Shown in pieces: positions 1-5,410 of a DNA stretch of 5,410 bases (position 1 is the first letter of the stretch; every line of letters begins with the position of its first letter). The stretch is from Bacteroidota bacterium (GTDB lineage Bacteria > Bacteroidota > Bacteroidia > Chitinophagales > Chitinophagaceae): assembly GCA_947462495.1 (NCBI GenBank), contig CANHOY010000122.1:1-5410 (forward strand), written 5' to 3'. The position numbers and the translations under genes were made by a program. Under the pieces are notes generated by a model. It searched no databases and was not told the DNA's origin. It worked only from the letters and a program-made list of their open reading frames with translations.

Positions 1-792
1 AGTTTTGCAAAATGGGATGTAGAAAAAGGCATGATAGATGCTAGTGCAATTCAAGCAGCGAATATTATTGTTCATTTAGCAGGAGAGGGCGTTGCAGACA
101 AACGTTGGTCGGAAAAAAGAAAACAAGCGATTGTAGATAGTAGGGTGCAGTCGGGCAATTTATTGGCGAAAGCTTTAAGGGACAATCAAAATCAAGTAAG
201 TACATTTATAGCGGCTTCGGCCATTGGATGGTATGGTCCAGATACTGCAGCGAGTTTAGCCAATGGTTTTATTGAAACCGATCCTTCAGATGACTCCTAT
301 TTAGGAAACACTTGTGAGCTTTGGGAGCAAAGTACTGCAGCCATTGCCACTATGGGTATTCGATTGGTGACTTTAAGAATAGGTATTGTATTTAATAAAA
401 AGGGTGGGGCATTGGCTGAGTTTATTAAACCTGCCCAATTTGGATTAGCCACTATATTAGGAACAGGAAAACAAATAGTTAGTTGGATACATCAAAAGGA
501 TTTATGCAATATGATGTTATTTGCTGCTGAAAATAAAAAGATAGAAGGGGTTTACAATGCAGTTGCCCCTGAACCCATCAGTAATAAAAAACTGGTATTA
601 GCAATAAGCAAAAAAACATACCCCATTTACCTGCCTGTTTATGTACCAAGCTTTGCTTTGAAAATAATTTTAGGTGAAATGAGTGTAGAGGTTTTAAAAA
701 GTGCAAAGGTGAGTGCACAAAAAATACAAGCAGCTGGTTTTGTATTTGATTATCCCACAGTGGAGGAAGCCTTAACCGACTTATTAAAATAA
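1..792 (+). CDS. TIGR01777 family NAD(P)-binding epimerase (YfcH-like), 5'-truncated by window edge
   Basis: The reading frame is open from base 1, so the ATG at 31 is internal. The visible part is 263 residues. Family members are about 300 residues long, so roughly the first 40, including the Rossmann GxxGxxG loop, should lie outside the window. Visible family marks, numbered from base 1, are the HLAGEGVADKRW segment (about 25-36), SAIGWYG (73-79; usually GYYG in relatives), the GIRLVTLRIGIVF strand with the following GGALA (119-138), and SWIHQKDL (161-168). A C-terminal DUF1731-like end follows, with VPSFALKIILGEM (215-227) and AGFVFDYPTVEEAL (245-258). The family is an extended short-chain dehydrogenase/epimerase group of unknown substrate, sometimes labelled a cell-division inhibitor SulA homologue on weak grounds. 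It ends in tandem TAA codons (790-795) and converges on the gene at 824-3214. The family call is secure; the physiological role is unknown. Confidence 0.93.
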   Translation, partial: SFAKWDVEKGMIDASAIQAANIIVHLAGEGVADKRWSEKRKQAIVDSRVQSGNLLAKALRDNQNQVSTFIAASAIGWYGPDTAASLANGFIETDPSDDSYLGNTCELWEQSTAAIATMGIRLVTLRIGIVFNKKGGALAEFIKPAQFGLATILGTGKQIVSWIHQKDLCNMMLFAAENKKIEGVYNAVAPEPISNKKLVLAISKKTYPIYLPVYVPSFALKIILGEMSVEVLKSAKVSAQKIQAAGFVFDYPTVEEALTDLLK

Positions 793-823
793 TAAGCTAT
801 TCAGTTTTTGGTTTAATGCTCAT

Positions 824-3214
824 TTAATTTCTAATCGGTCTTCCAGCGGTAATTACCGATTGTATTCTCTCTAATGTTTTCTTTTCTCCGCACAAACTTA
901 AAAAGGCTTCGCGTTCTAAATCTAATAAGTATTGTTCATTCACTAAAGTAGGCTCACTTAAATCTCCACCACACATTACAAAAGCTAATTTTTTGGCCAC
1001 TAGTACATCGTGATCAGTGGCATAACCACCTTTCCACATACCATTGATGCCAGCGTATAAGGCACCTAGGCCTGCTTTTCCGAGCACTTTAATATCTTTT
1101 CTTTGTTGGGCTTGGGTATAGCCTGCTTTAAACAATTGCATTACTTTTTCTTTTGCATGGGCGATACGACGAGATTGATTTAATACGATTGCATCTTGTC
1201 CTTTTCTAAAAATACCCATGTCCATCGCTTCCTGTGCTGAAGTAGCCACTTTAGCAGTGGCTATTTGCATAAACCTTCTATTAAGTGTTATGGTTTCTGG
1301 CTCGTCTATATGCATTTCATCTGAAGCGCGTAATACCAATTCTTTGGTACCACCACCACCAGGAATCACGCCAATCCCTAATTCCACCAGTCCAATATAA
1401 GTTTCTGCAGCAGCACAAATACTATCTGCATGTAAATTCATTTCGCAACCACCACCCAAACATAATCCGTGTGGTGCGGTTACAACTGGAACCGAAGAAT
1501 ACCTTACGCGCATCATGGCATTTTGAAAAGTTCGAATGGCCATGTCTAATTCTTCATAATCTTGTTCAATGGCCAACATAAATATCATTCCTACATTAGC
1601 GCCTGCACTAAATAAATTTCCATCATTCGCAATCACGAGCCCATTGAATTTTTCTTCGGCTATTGCAATAGATTTATTTAACCCTTCCAACACCTCACCT
1701 CCAATGCTATTCATTTTGGTATTCCAACTAAAGCCTGCCACGCCATCGCCCATATCCACCAATCGGCTGGCAGCATTTTTCCAAATAGTTTTTTCTTGAT
1801 AATCGGATAAGATGATAAATGAAGCGGCACCTGGAATTAATAAATAATTTTCGGTAGCTACATCATAATAATAGCGTTTCCCATCCTGCACTTTGTAAAA
1901 GCTACAACCCTTTGCTATCATGGTTTCTACCCATGAGGCTACTTGGCCACCTTCTAGTTTTATATTTTTAACAACTGCTTCGACCCCTAATACATCCCAA
2001 CTTTCAAAAGCGCCTATTTCCCAACCAAAGCCTGCTTTTAAGGCATCGTCTAAACGGTACAATTCATCACTAATTTCTGGAATACGATTACTTACATAAG
2101 AAAATAGCGCATGATGAAAAGCACGAACAAATTGTTTACCCTTATCGGTTTCTTTGGAAGCATCTGCAACTGTATATAAACTTTTTAATCTTTCTGGTAA
2201 GGATTCTATGGCTTTTGCAGTGCCTATGGATGCCATCTTTGTTTTAATACGTGGTTCGTATTCAAAAGTTTTTAAATTCAGGGTTAAAATTTCTTTTGAA
2301 CTTGCTGTTTTTATTTTTTTAAAAAATCCTTGACCAGTTTTATCTCCCAACCAATTTTGCGCGACCATTTTTTCCAACCAAGTAGGAAGGGTAAAAATAT
2401 TTTTTGCTTCATCCTTCGGGCAATTGGCAGCAACGCCCGCTGCAACTTTTACTAAGGTATCAATACCTACTACATCGGCTGTTCTAAAAGTAGCCGATTT
2501 AGGACGACCCATTAATGGACCAGTAAGTGCTTCAATTTCATCAATACTTAATTCCAATTTTTCCATTATATGTAGCACACTCATCATGCTAAAAACTCCA
2601 ACCCTATTGGCTATAAAAGCAGGAGTGTCTTTACACAAAACGGTTGTTTTACCTAAATACACATCGCCATAATGTAAATGAAAATCAATTATGGCTGGAT
2701 CTGTTTTAGCAGTAGGAATGACTTCTAATAAACGCAAGTAGCGAGGCGGATTAAAAAAGTGAGTGCCACAAAAATGTTTTTGAAAATCTTCAGAGCGTCC
2801 TTCGGCCATTAAATGAATAGGTATGCCAGAAGTGTTAGAACTAATTAAAGAACCTGGCTTTCTGTATTTTTCAACTTCGTCGTAAATTATTTTTTTAATG
2901 TCTAATCTTTCTACCACTACTTCTATAATCCAATCGGCAGTTGCAATTTTTGCGATATCATCTTTAAAATTACCCGTACTTATATTTTGAGCATATTTAG
3001 CTAAATATAATGTAGAAGGATTGGATTTAATGGATGCTTGCAAAGCGTCATTCACTAATTTATTTCTTTCTTTTGATTGTTTACTTTCTTCCGTTCCTGG
3101 GGTTAGCATATCCAATAATAATACTTCAACACCCACACCGGCAAAGTGACAAGCTATGCGAGAGCCCATTACGCCACTTCCTAAAACCACTACTTTTTTG
3201 ATTGAACGTTGCAT
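824..3214 (-). CDS. fadN: 3-hydroxyacyl-CoA dehydrogenase / enoyl-CoA hydratase fusion, FadN (YusL) type
   Basis: This 796-residue cytosolic enzyme should catalyse the hydration of 2-enoyl-CoA and NAD-dependent oxidation of 3-hydroxyacyl-CoA in beta-oxidation. The dehydrogenase half comes first. It has GxGxxG at 12-17 with the NAD-ribose Asp at 35, SSNTS at 125-129, the catalytic His at 152 in GTHFFNP with its partner Glu at 164, and Asn 203 in FIANR. The C-terminal dehydrogenase region includes GRPKSATFRT (236-245) and a second helical repeat near 360-430 (GFGWEIGAFESWD). The hydratase/isomerase half covers about 485-690. It has the oxyanion segment FSAGAN (535-540), GGGCE with a Glu at 591, and a second Glu at 611 followed by IPGGGG. 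Both hydratase glutamates are present, so neither activity looks lost. The domain order is the reverse of E. coli FadB and matches Bacillus FadN, about 790 residues, which it resembles end to end, down to the final PIRN. It starts at ATG 3212-3214 with no Shine-Dalgarno. No thiolase or acyl-CoA dehydrogenase lies downstream. Confidence 0.96.
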   Translation of the reverse strand: MQRSIKKVVVLGSGVMGSRIACHFAGVGVEVLLLDMLTPGTEESKQSKERNKLVNDALQASIKSNPSTLYLAKYAQNISTGNFKDDIAKIATADWIIEVVVERLDIKKIIYDEVEKYRKPGSLISSNTSGIPIHLMAEGRSEDFQKHFCGTHFFNPPRYLRLLEVIPTAKTDPAIIDFHLHYGDVYLGKTTVLCKDTPAFIANRVGVFSMMSVLHIMEKLELSIDEIEALTGPLMGRPKSATFRTADVVGIDTLVKVAAGVAANCPKDEAKNIFTLPTWLEKMVAQNWLGDKTGQGFFKKIKTASSKEILTLNLKTFEYEPRIKTKMASIGTAKAIESLPERLKSLYTVADASKETDKGKQFVRAFHHALFSYVSNRIPEISDELYRLDDALKAGFGWEIGAFESWDVLGVEAVVKNIKLEGGQVASWVETMIAKGCSFYKVQDGKRYYYDVATENYLLIPGAASFIILSDYQEKTIWKNAASRLVDMGDGVAGFSWNTKMNSIGGEVLEGLNKSIAIAEEKFNGLVIANDGNLFSAGANVGMIFMLAIEQDYEELDMAIRTFQNAMMRVRYSSVPVVTAPHGLCLGGGCEMNLHADSICAAAETYIGLVELGIGVIPGGGGTKELVLRASDEMHIDEPETITLNRRFMQIATAKVATSAQEAMDMGIFRKGQDAIVLNQSRRIAHAKEKVMQLFKAGYTQAQQRKDIKVLGKAGLGALYAGINGMWKGGYATDHDVLVAKKLAFVMCGGDLSEPTLVNEQYLLDLEREAFLSLCGEKKTLERIQSVITAGRPIRN

Positions 3215-3229
3215 TTTAGAGCATTTTTG

Positions 3230-3261
3230 TAAAATTAGTTAGTTATGCAACTATTTTCAAA
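3230..3261 (-). promoter_or_regulatory. Candidate Bacteroidota-type promoter for the fadN-like gene
   Basis: Read on the minus strand, TTTG at 3261-3258 is followed by a 20-nt spacer and TAATTTTA at 3237-3230. This matches the -33 TTTG / -7 TAnnTTTG pattern with one mismatch, the final base. Transcription would begin near 3226, leaving a leader of about 12 nt without a Shine-Dalgarno. An inverted repeat sits in the spacer (3240-3253). The region is AT-rich, so chance matches are possible. Confidence 0.45.
3240..3253. repeat. Short inverted repeat, possible operator in fadN promoter spacer
   Basis: TAGTT at 3240-3244 and AACTA at 3249-3253 form a perfect 5-bp inverted repeat around ATGC. It lies wholly between the candidate -33 and -7 boxes of the minus-strand promoter, where a bound repressor would block RNA polymerase. 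The arms are short enough to arise by chance in a 149-bp region, so this is only a candidate site. Confidence 0.25.
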
Positions 3262-3329
3262 AAAACTTTAGATTTTTGAGTATTATTTTTGCCTTTGGTT
3301 GCGTCATTTGACCTTTTAACAAAACCAGC

Positions 3330-3359
3330 TTGAGGGTATTGGGCTTTGAACTACATTTG
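3330..3359 (+). promoter_or_regulatory. Candidate Bacteroidota-type promoter for gatC
   Basis: TTG at 3330-3332, a 19-nt spacer and TACATTTG at 3352-3359 fit the Bacteroidota consensus TTG/TTTG-N19-TAnnTTTG, with an exact -7 box and the usual spacing. The box ends 4 nt before ATG 3364, so the predicted transcription start (about 3363-3366) falls on or next to the start codon. A second -7-like sequence at 3284-3291 (TATTTTTG) has no -33 partner at the right distance and is less convincing. Confidence 0.65.
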
Positions 3360-3363
3360 TACC

Positions 3364-3654
3364 ATGCAAGTAGATAAGAATTTAGTTAGCCATTTGGCAC
3401 ATTTATCCAGGTTAAATGTGGCCCCGGAAAAAATGGACAAACTCGTTGCAGATATGCAGGATTTGGTTGGATTTGTGGAGCAGTTAAATAGCTTAGATAC
3501 CACAGGGACTGAACCATTAATGCATATGGGTGACGCATTCAATGTGCTGCGCAAGGATGAAGTAAATGGATCTATTTCAAGAGAGGCTGCTTTAAAAAAT
3601 GCCCCTGATTCGGATGGGGTTTTCTTTAAAGTGCCTAAAGTAATACGTAAATAA
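3364..3654 (+). CDS. gatC: Asp-tRNA(Asn)/Glu-tRNA(Gln) amidotransferase subunit C
   Basis: GatC is the small subunit that wraps around GatA and stabilises the GatCAB complex. The complex converts mischarged Glu-tRNA(Gln), and in some organisms Asp-tRNA(Asn), to the correct amide form in the cytosol. The product is 96 residues, the normal family length. It has the N-terminal helix VSHLAHLSRL (8-17), the FVEQLNSLDTTGTEP region (37-51), LRKDEV (62-67) and the C-terminal NAPDSDGVFFKVPKVI (79-94), which is close to the family's usual ending. I chose ATG 3364. The in-frame TTG at 3346 would add six residues (MNYICT) that do not resemble GatC, and it lies upstream of the predicted transcription start. 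gatA and gatB are not in the window. The next gene begins 7 bp downstream on the same strand, suggesting co-transcription. Confidence 0.96.
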   Translation: MQVDKNLVSHLAHLSRLNVAPEKMDKLVADMQDLVGFVEQLNSLDTTGTEPLMHMGDAFNVLRKDEVNGSISREAALKNAPDSDGVFFKVPKVIRK

Positions 3655-3661
3655 AACACAC

Positions 3662-4363
3662 ATGTCATCGGTTATTCAATTAAGAGAGTTGCAGAAAAGT
3701 TATTTCATGGCCGGTCAAGCCATTCCTGTTTTAAAGGGCATTAACTTAGACATTAACAGAAATGAATATGTTGCTCTCATGGGACCATCGGGTAGTGGTA
3801 AAAGTACCTTAATGAATATATTAGGTTGTTTAGATTCTCCAACGAGTGGCATGTACAACTTAAATGGTAATGATGTAAGTAAAATGTCAGACGACGATTT
3901 AGCAGGCATTAGAAATATAGAAATTGGATTTGTGTTTCAACAATTTAATTTATTGCCCAGATTGTCTGCTGCAGAGAACGTTGCATTGCCATTGGTATAT
4001 GCTGGCATCTCCAAAAAAGATAGATTGGAGCGCGCCATGGTGGCTTTAGAAAAAGTAGGTTTGGCGGATAGAAGCCATCATAAATCCAATGAATTAAGTG
4101 GTGGTCAAATTCAACGTGTAGCCATTGCTCGTGCATTAGTCAATAATCCTTCTATATTATTAGCCGATGAACCTACTGGTAATTTGGATTCAAAAACATC
4201 TGTAGAAGTAATGGAACTATTTGGTAAAATACATTCCAGTGGCAATACTGTTATTTTGGTTACCCACGAGGAAGACATTGCACGCTATGCGCACAGAGTA
4301 GTTCGTTTAAGAGATGGAAATATTGAAACAGATACGGTAAACAATAATTTCTCTCATTTTTAA
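3662..4363 (+). CDS. ABC transporter ATP-binding protein, MacB/LolD (YknY-like) class
   Basis: This 233-residue cytoplasmic ATPase should drive a membrane permease of the MacB/FtsX-like superfamily. All nucleotide-binding elements are intact: Walker A GPSGSGKST (41-49), Q-loop Gln about 93 in FVFQQFNLLP, signature LSGGQIQR (145-152), Walker B ILLADE (165-170) with catalytic Glu 170, D-loop NLD (174-176) and H-loop His 202 in VTHEED. The stretches LMGPSGSGKSTLMNILGCLD and ADEPTGNLDS are typical of the class that powers lipoprotein release (LolD), macrolide or peptide export (MacB, YknY) and related mechanotransmission pumps. The substrate cannot be read from the sequence. The gene starts 7 bp after gatC with no visible Shine-Dalgarno and probably shares its transcript. 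No permease gene adjoins it, so the partner must be encoded elsewhere. The last ten or so residues (TVNNNFSHF) are a tail beyond the core fold. Confidence 0.94.
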   Translation: MSSVIQLRELQKSYFMAGQAIPVLKGINLDINRNEYVALMGPSGSGKSTLMNILGCLDSPTSGMYNLNGNDVSKMSDDDLAGIRNIEIGFVFQQFNLLPRLSAAENVALPLVYAGISKKDRLERAMVALEKVGLADRSHHKSNELSGGQIQRVAIARALVNNPSILLADEPTGNLDSKTSVEVMELFGKIHSSGNTVILVTHEEDIARYAHRVVRLRDGNIETDTVNNNFSHF

Positions 4364-4386
4364 AGCATTGGCAACTTCTGCTTTTT
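4362..4386 (+). terminator. Weak possible terminator after the gatC-ABC operon
   Basis: AAAGCA at 4362-4367 can pair with TGCTTT at 4379-4384 around an 11-nt loop, and the pairing runs into a short T tract (4382-4386). The stem has only two G-C pairs and overlaps the stop codon, so it would be a weak intrinsic terminator at best. It is the only hairpin with a T tract that I see in this gap. Confidence 0.25.
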
Positions 4387-4389
4387 CGT

Positions 4390-4420
4390 TTTCTTGTTGA
4401 ACTTTATTTAATTAGTTTTG
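4390..4420 (+). promoter_or_regulatory. Candidate promoter for the cobalamin adenosyltransferase gene
   Basis: TAGTTTTG at 4413-4420 is an exact match to the Bacteroidota -7 box TAnnTTTG. At the usual 19-nt spacing the upstream box is TTTC (4390-4393, one mismatch). An exact TTG at 4394-4396 would give a short 16-nt spacer. Transcription would begin near 4424, leaving an AT-rich leader of about 37 nt without a Shine-Dalgarno. The 97-bp gap is too short for a full cobalamin riboswitch and shows no B12-box. Confidence 0.5.
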
Positions 4421-4460
4421 TTATACTAAAAAATAATAGAGTCAAATTAATTCATACCCA

Positions 4461-5015
4461 ATGAAAATATATACCAAAGCAGGAGATTCAGGAAAAACAA
4501 CTTTAATTGGAGGTACCAGGGTACCTAAAAGTCATATCAGAATAGAATCTTATGGAACAGTTGATGAACTAAATTCATTTATAGGTTTGTTAAGCGATTT
4601 AGTTTCTGATACTGGCATTAAAACAGTGTTGAAAGAAGTGCAAGATCGTTTGTTTACGGTAGGATCTTCCTTAGCATGTGATCCGGAGAAAGAGCCCAAC
4701 TTAAAAATTCCAGATTTAAAAGAAGAAGACATTTTGTTTTTGGAAAAATTGATTGACCAAATGAACGAAGTATTGGAACCAATGAAATCTTTTATTTTAC
4801 CTGGAGGCCATCAAGCCATTTCTACTGCACATATTGCTCGTTGTGTTTGTCGCCGTGCCGAACGTTGGTGTGTGAATTTACAGGAGGAAGATTTATTTGT
4901 AGAACCCATGGTGATTAAATATTTGAATAGACTCAGTGATTATCTTTTTGTTTTAGCTAGATATATAGGACACTTATATGGGGTAGCAGATTCACCTTGG
5001 AAACCAAGAGTGTAA
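4461..5015 (+). CDS. pduO: PduO-type cob(I)alamin adenosyltransferase
   Basis: The enzyme transfers the 5'-deoxyadenosyl group of ATP to cob(I)alamin, giving adenosylcobalamin, the cofactor of enzymes such as methylmalonyl-CoA mutase. It is a cytosolic trimer in characterised relatives. At 184 residues it is a normal single-domain member. The ATP-binding N-terminus TKAGDSGKT (5-13) is followed by GGTRVPKSH (17-25). YGTVDELNSFIG spans 31-42 and LPGG 113-116. The active-site helix RCVCRRAER (127-135) places Arg 127, Arg 131 and Glu 134 where the human enzyme has Arg 186, Arg 190 and Glu 193. YLNRLSDYLFVLAR (154-167) is the usual C-terminal signature. The start is ATG 4461, directly before the conserved N-terminal motif. 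The gene ends in tandem TAA codons and appears to be transcribed alone. It is unrelated in fold to the CobA/BtuR-type adenosyltransferase, although databases sometimes label it cobO. No B12 or mutase gene adjoins it. Confidence 0.96.
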   Translation: MKIYTKAGDSGKTTLIGGTRVPKSHIRIESYGTVDELNSFIGLLSDLVSDTGIKTVLKEVQDRLFTVGSSLACDPEKEPNLKIPDLKEEDILFLEKLIDQMNEVLEPMKSFILPGGHQAISTAHIARCVCRRAERWCVNLQEEDLFVEPMVIKYLNRLSDYLFVLARYIGHLYGVADSPWKPRV

Positions 5016-5021
5016 TAAAGG

Positions 5022-5410
5022 TTAAATAAATTTCCCGTCTTTCATGGTTAAACTTCGGTTGCTCATCGCAGCCAATGCTTCATTGTGCGTGACTATTAAA
5101 AAACTTTGATTCAATTCGTTTCTTAATTTAATAAATAGATGGTGTAAAGCGGTTGCGTTTTCACTGTCTAAATTTCCAGTAGGCTCATCCGCAAAAATTA
5201 GTGCGGGGCTATTTAACAAGGCACGCGCTACAGCTACTCTTTGTTGCTCTCCTCCAGATAAACTATGCGGCTTCTTGTCCATTTTATCGGAAAGGCCCAT
5301 CAGGTCTAATAATTCCTTGGCCTTATTTTGTATTTGCTTTTTAGGCATTTTACCTATCCATCCTGGAATGGATACATTTTCCAAAGCGGTAAATTCGGGG
5401 AGTAAATGAT
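5022..5410 (-). CDS. lolD: LolD-type lipoprotein-releasing ABC ATPase, 5'-truncated by window edge
   Basis: The frame is open from the right edge, so the codon at 5382-5384 (TTG) is internal. The visible part is 128 residues, beginning just after the Q-loop. Full LolD proteins are about 220 residues, so Walker A and the Q-loop are off the window. The first visible residues, HLLPEFTALENV, match the stretch that follows the Q-loop in E. coli LolD (HLLPDFTALENV), which is the main reason for the specific call. Further marks, in fragment numbering, are signature LSGGEQQR (50-57), Walker B ALIFADE (69-75), D-loop NLD (79-81) and H-loop His 108 in VTHNEA. LolD, with LolC/E-type permeases, extracts lipoproteins from the inner membrane for delivery to the outer membrane. 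Its stop is 6 bp from the convergent adenosyltransferase stop. A general MacB-class ATPase remains possible because the N-terminal half is unseen. Confidence 0.9.
   Translation of the reverse strand, partial: HLLPEFTALENVSIPGWIGKMPKKQIQNKAKELLDLMGLSDKMDKKPHSLSGGEQQRVAVARALLNSPALIFADEPTGNLDSENATALHHLFIKLRNELNQSFLIVTHNEALAAMSNRSLTMKDGKFI

Noticed and set aside
783..823. Possible bidirectional terminator between the epimerase and the fadN-like gene
   Set aside because: ATTAAA (783-788) and TTTAAT (812-817) could pair only as an all-A/T stem around a loop of more than 20 nt, and AATA-AGC-TATT is only 4 bp. Neither is a credible terminator.
1218..1799. Open frames on the plus strand at 1218-1400, 1285-1581 and 1569-1799
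   Set aside because: They lie antisense within the strongly conserved fadN-like gene, overlap each other, have low-complexity compositions and resemble no family.
2424..2672. Open frame of 82 codons on the plus strand
   Set aside because: It is antisense to the conserved dehydrogenase half of the fadN-like gene, and its Ala/Thr/Ser-rich product is a reverse-frame artefact.
3351..3668. Open frame of 105 codons on the minus strand covering gatC
   Set aside because: It mirrors gatC, which has full family conservation on the plus strand, and has no recognisable protein motif or promoter of its own.
3806..4117. Ile in the ABC signature (LSGGQIQR) as a possible functional defect
   Set aside because: The position after LSGGQ varies in ABC ATPases and accepts hydrophobic residues. 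All catalytic motifs are otherwise intact.
3715..4136. Minus-strand open frames at 3715-3909 and 3945-4136
   Set aside because: They are shadows of the conserved ABC ATPase motifs on the plus strand.
4364..4460. Cobalamin riboswitch upstream of the adenosyltransferase gene
   Set aside because: The gap is 97 bp, mostly AT-rich, with no B12-box-like sequence or GC-rich stems, and a cobalamin riboswitch needs roughly 200 nt.
4550..4732. Minus-strand open frame of 60 codons
   Set aside because: It is a shadow of the conserved cobalamin adenosyltransferase gene.
1..5410. Search for mobile elements, CRISPR repeats, toxin-antitoxin or defence modules, tRNAs and rRNAs
   Set aside because: No transposase, terminal repeats, regularly spaced repeats or RNA gene signatures are visible. 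Nearly the whole window is occupied by conserved housekeeping or metabolic genes.

Overview
The window looks like an ordinary chromosomal stretch from a low-GC member of the Bacteroidota, probably of the Chitinophagales/Sphingobacteriales type. Three things support this. Two intergenic regions contain the Bacteroidota -7 promoter box TAnnTTTG (a third has a one-mismatch version), no Shine-Dalgarno sequences precede the start codons, and the protein families and their sequence flavour fit the phylum. The genus assignment is inference only. I see no mobile element, CRISPR array, RNA gene, prophage or defence module.

Layout, left to right. A TIGR01777-type NAD(P)-dependent epimerase (1-792, +) enters from the left edge without its N-terminus. 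It converges on a large minus-strand gene (824-3214) for a fused 3-hydroxyacyl-CoA dehydrogenase/enoyl-CoA hydratase of the FadN (YusL) type. A 149-bp divergent intergenic region (3215-3363) carries a candidate promoter for each direction. Next come gatC (3364-3654, +), a subunit of the tRNA-dependent amidotransferase, and, 7 bp downstream, a MacB/LolD-class ABC transporter ATPase (3662-4363, +). These two probably form one operon. A 97-bp gap with another candidate promoter leads to a PduO-type cob(I)alamin adenosyltransferase (4461-5015, +). That gene ends only 6 bp from the stop of a convergent LolD-type ABC ATPase (5022-5410, -), which runs off the right edge.

The genes do not form one obvious pathway. 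FadN supplies the middle two steps of fatty-acid beta-oxidation, but no thiolase or acyl-CoA dehydrogenase lies next to it. GatC belongs to translation (Gln-tRNA and/or Asn-tRNA formation). The two ABC ATPases belong to the family that powers lipoprotein release or MacB-type export, and neither has a permease partner in view. The adenosyltransferase makes the coenzyme B12 used by enzymes such as methylmalonyl-CoA mutase.

The points most worth checking are regulatory: a gatC promoter so close to its ATG that the mRNA should be leaderless or nearly so, and an inverted repeat inside the spacer of the candidate fadN promoter. I found no evidence of a novel system.
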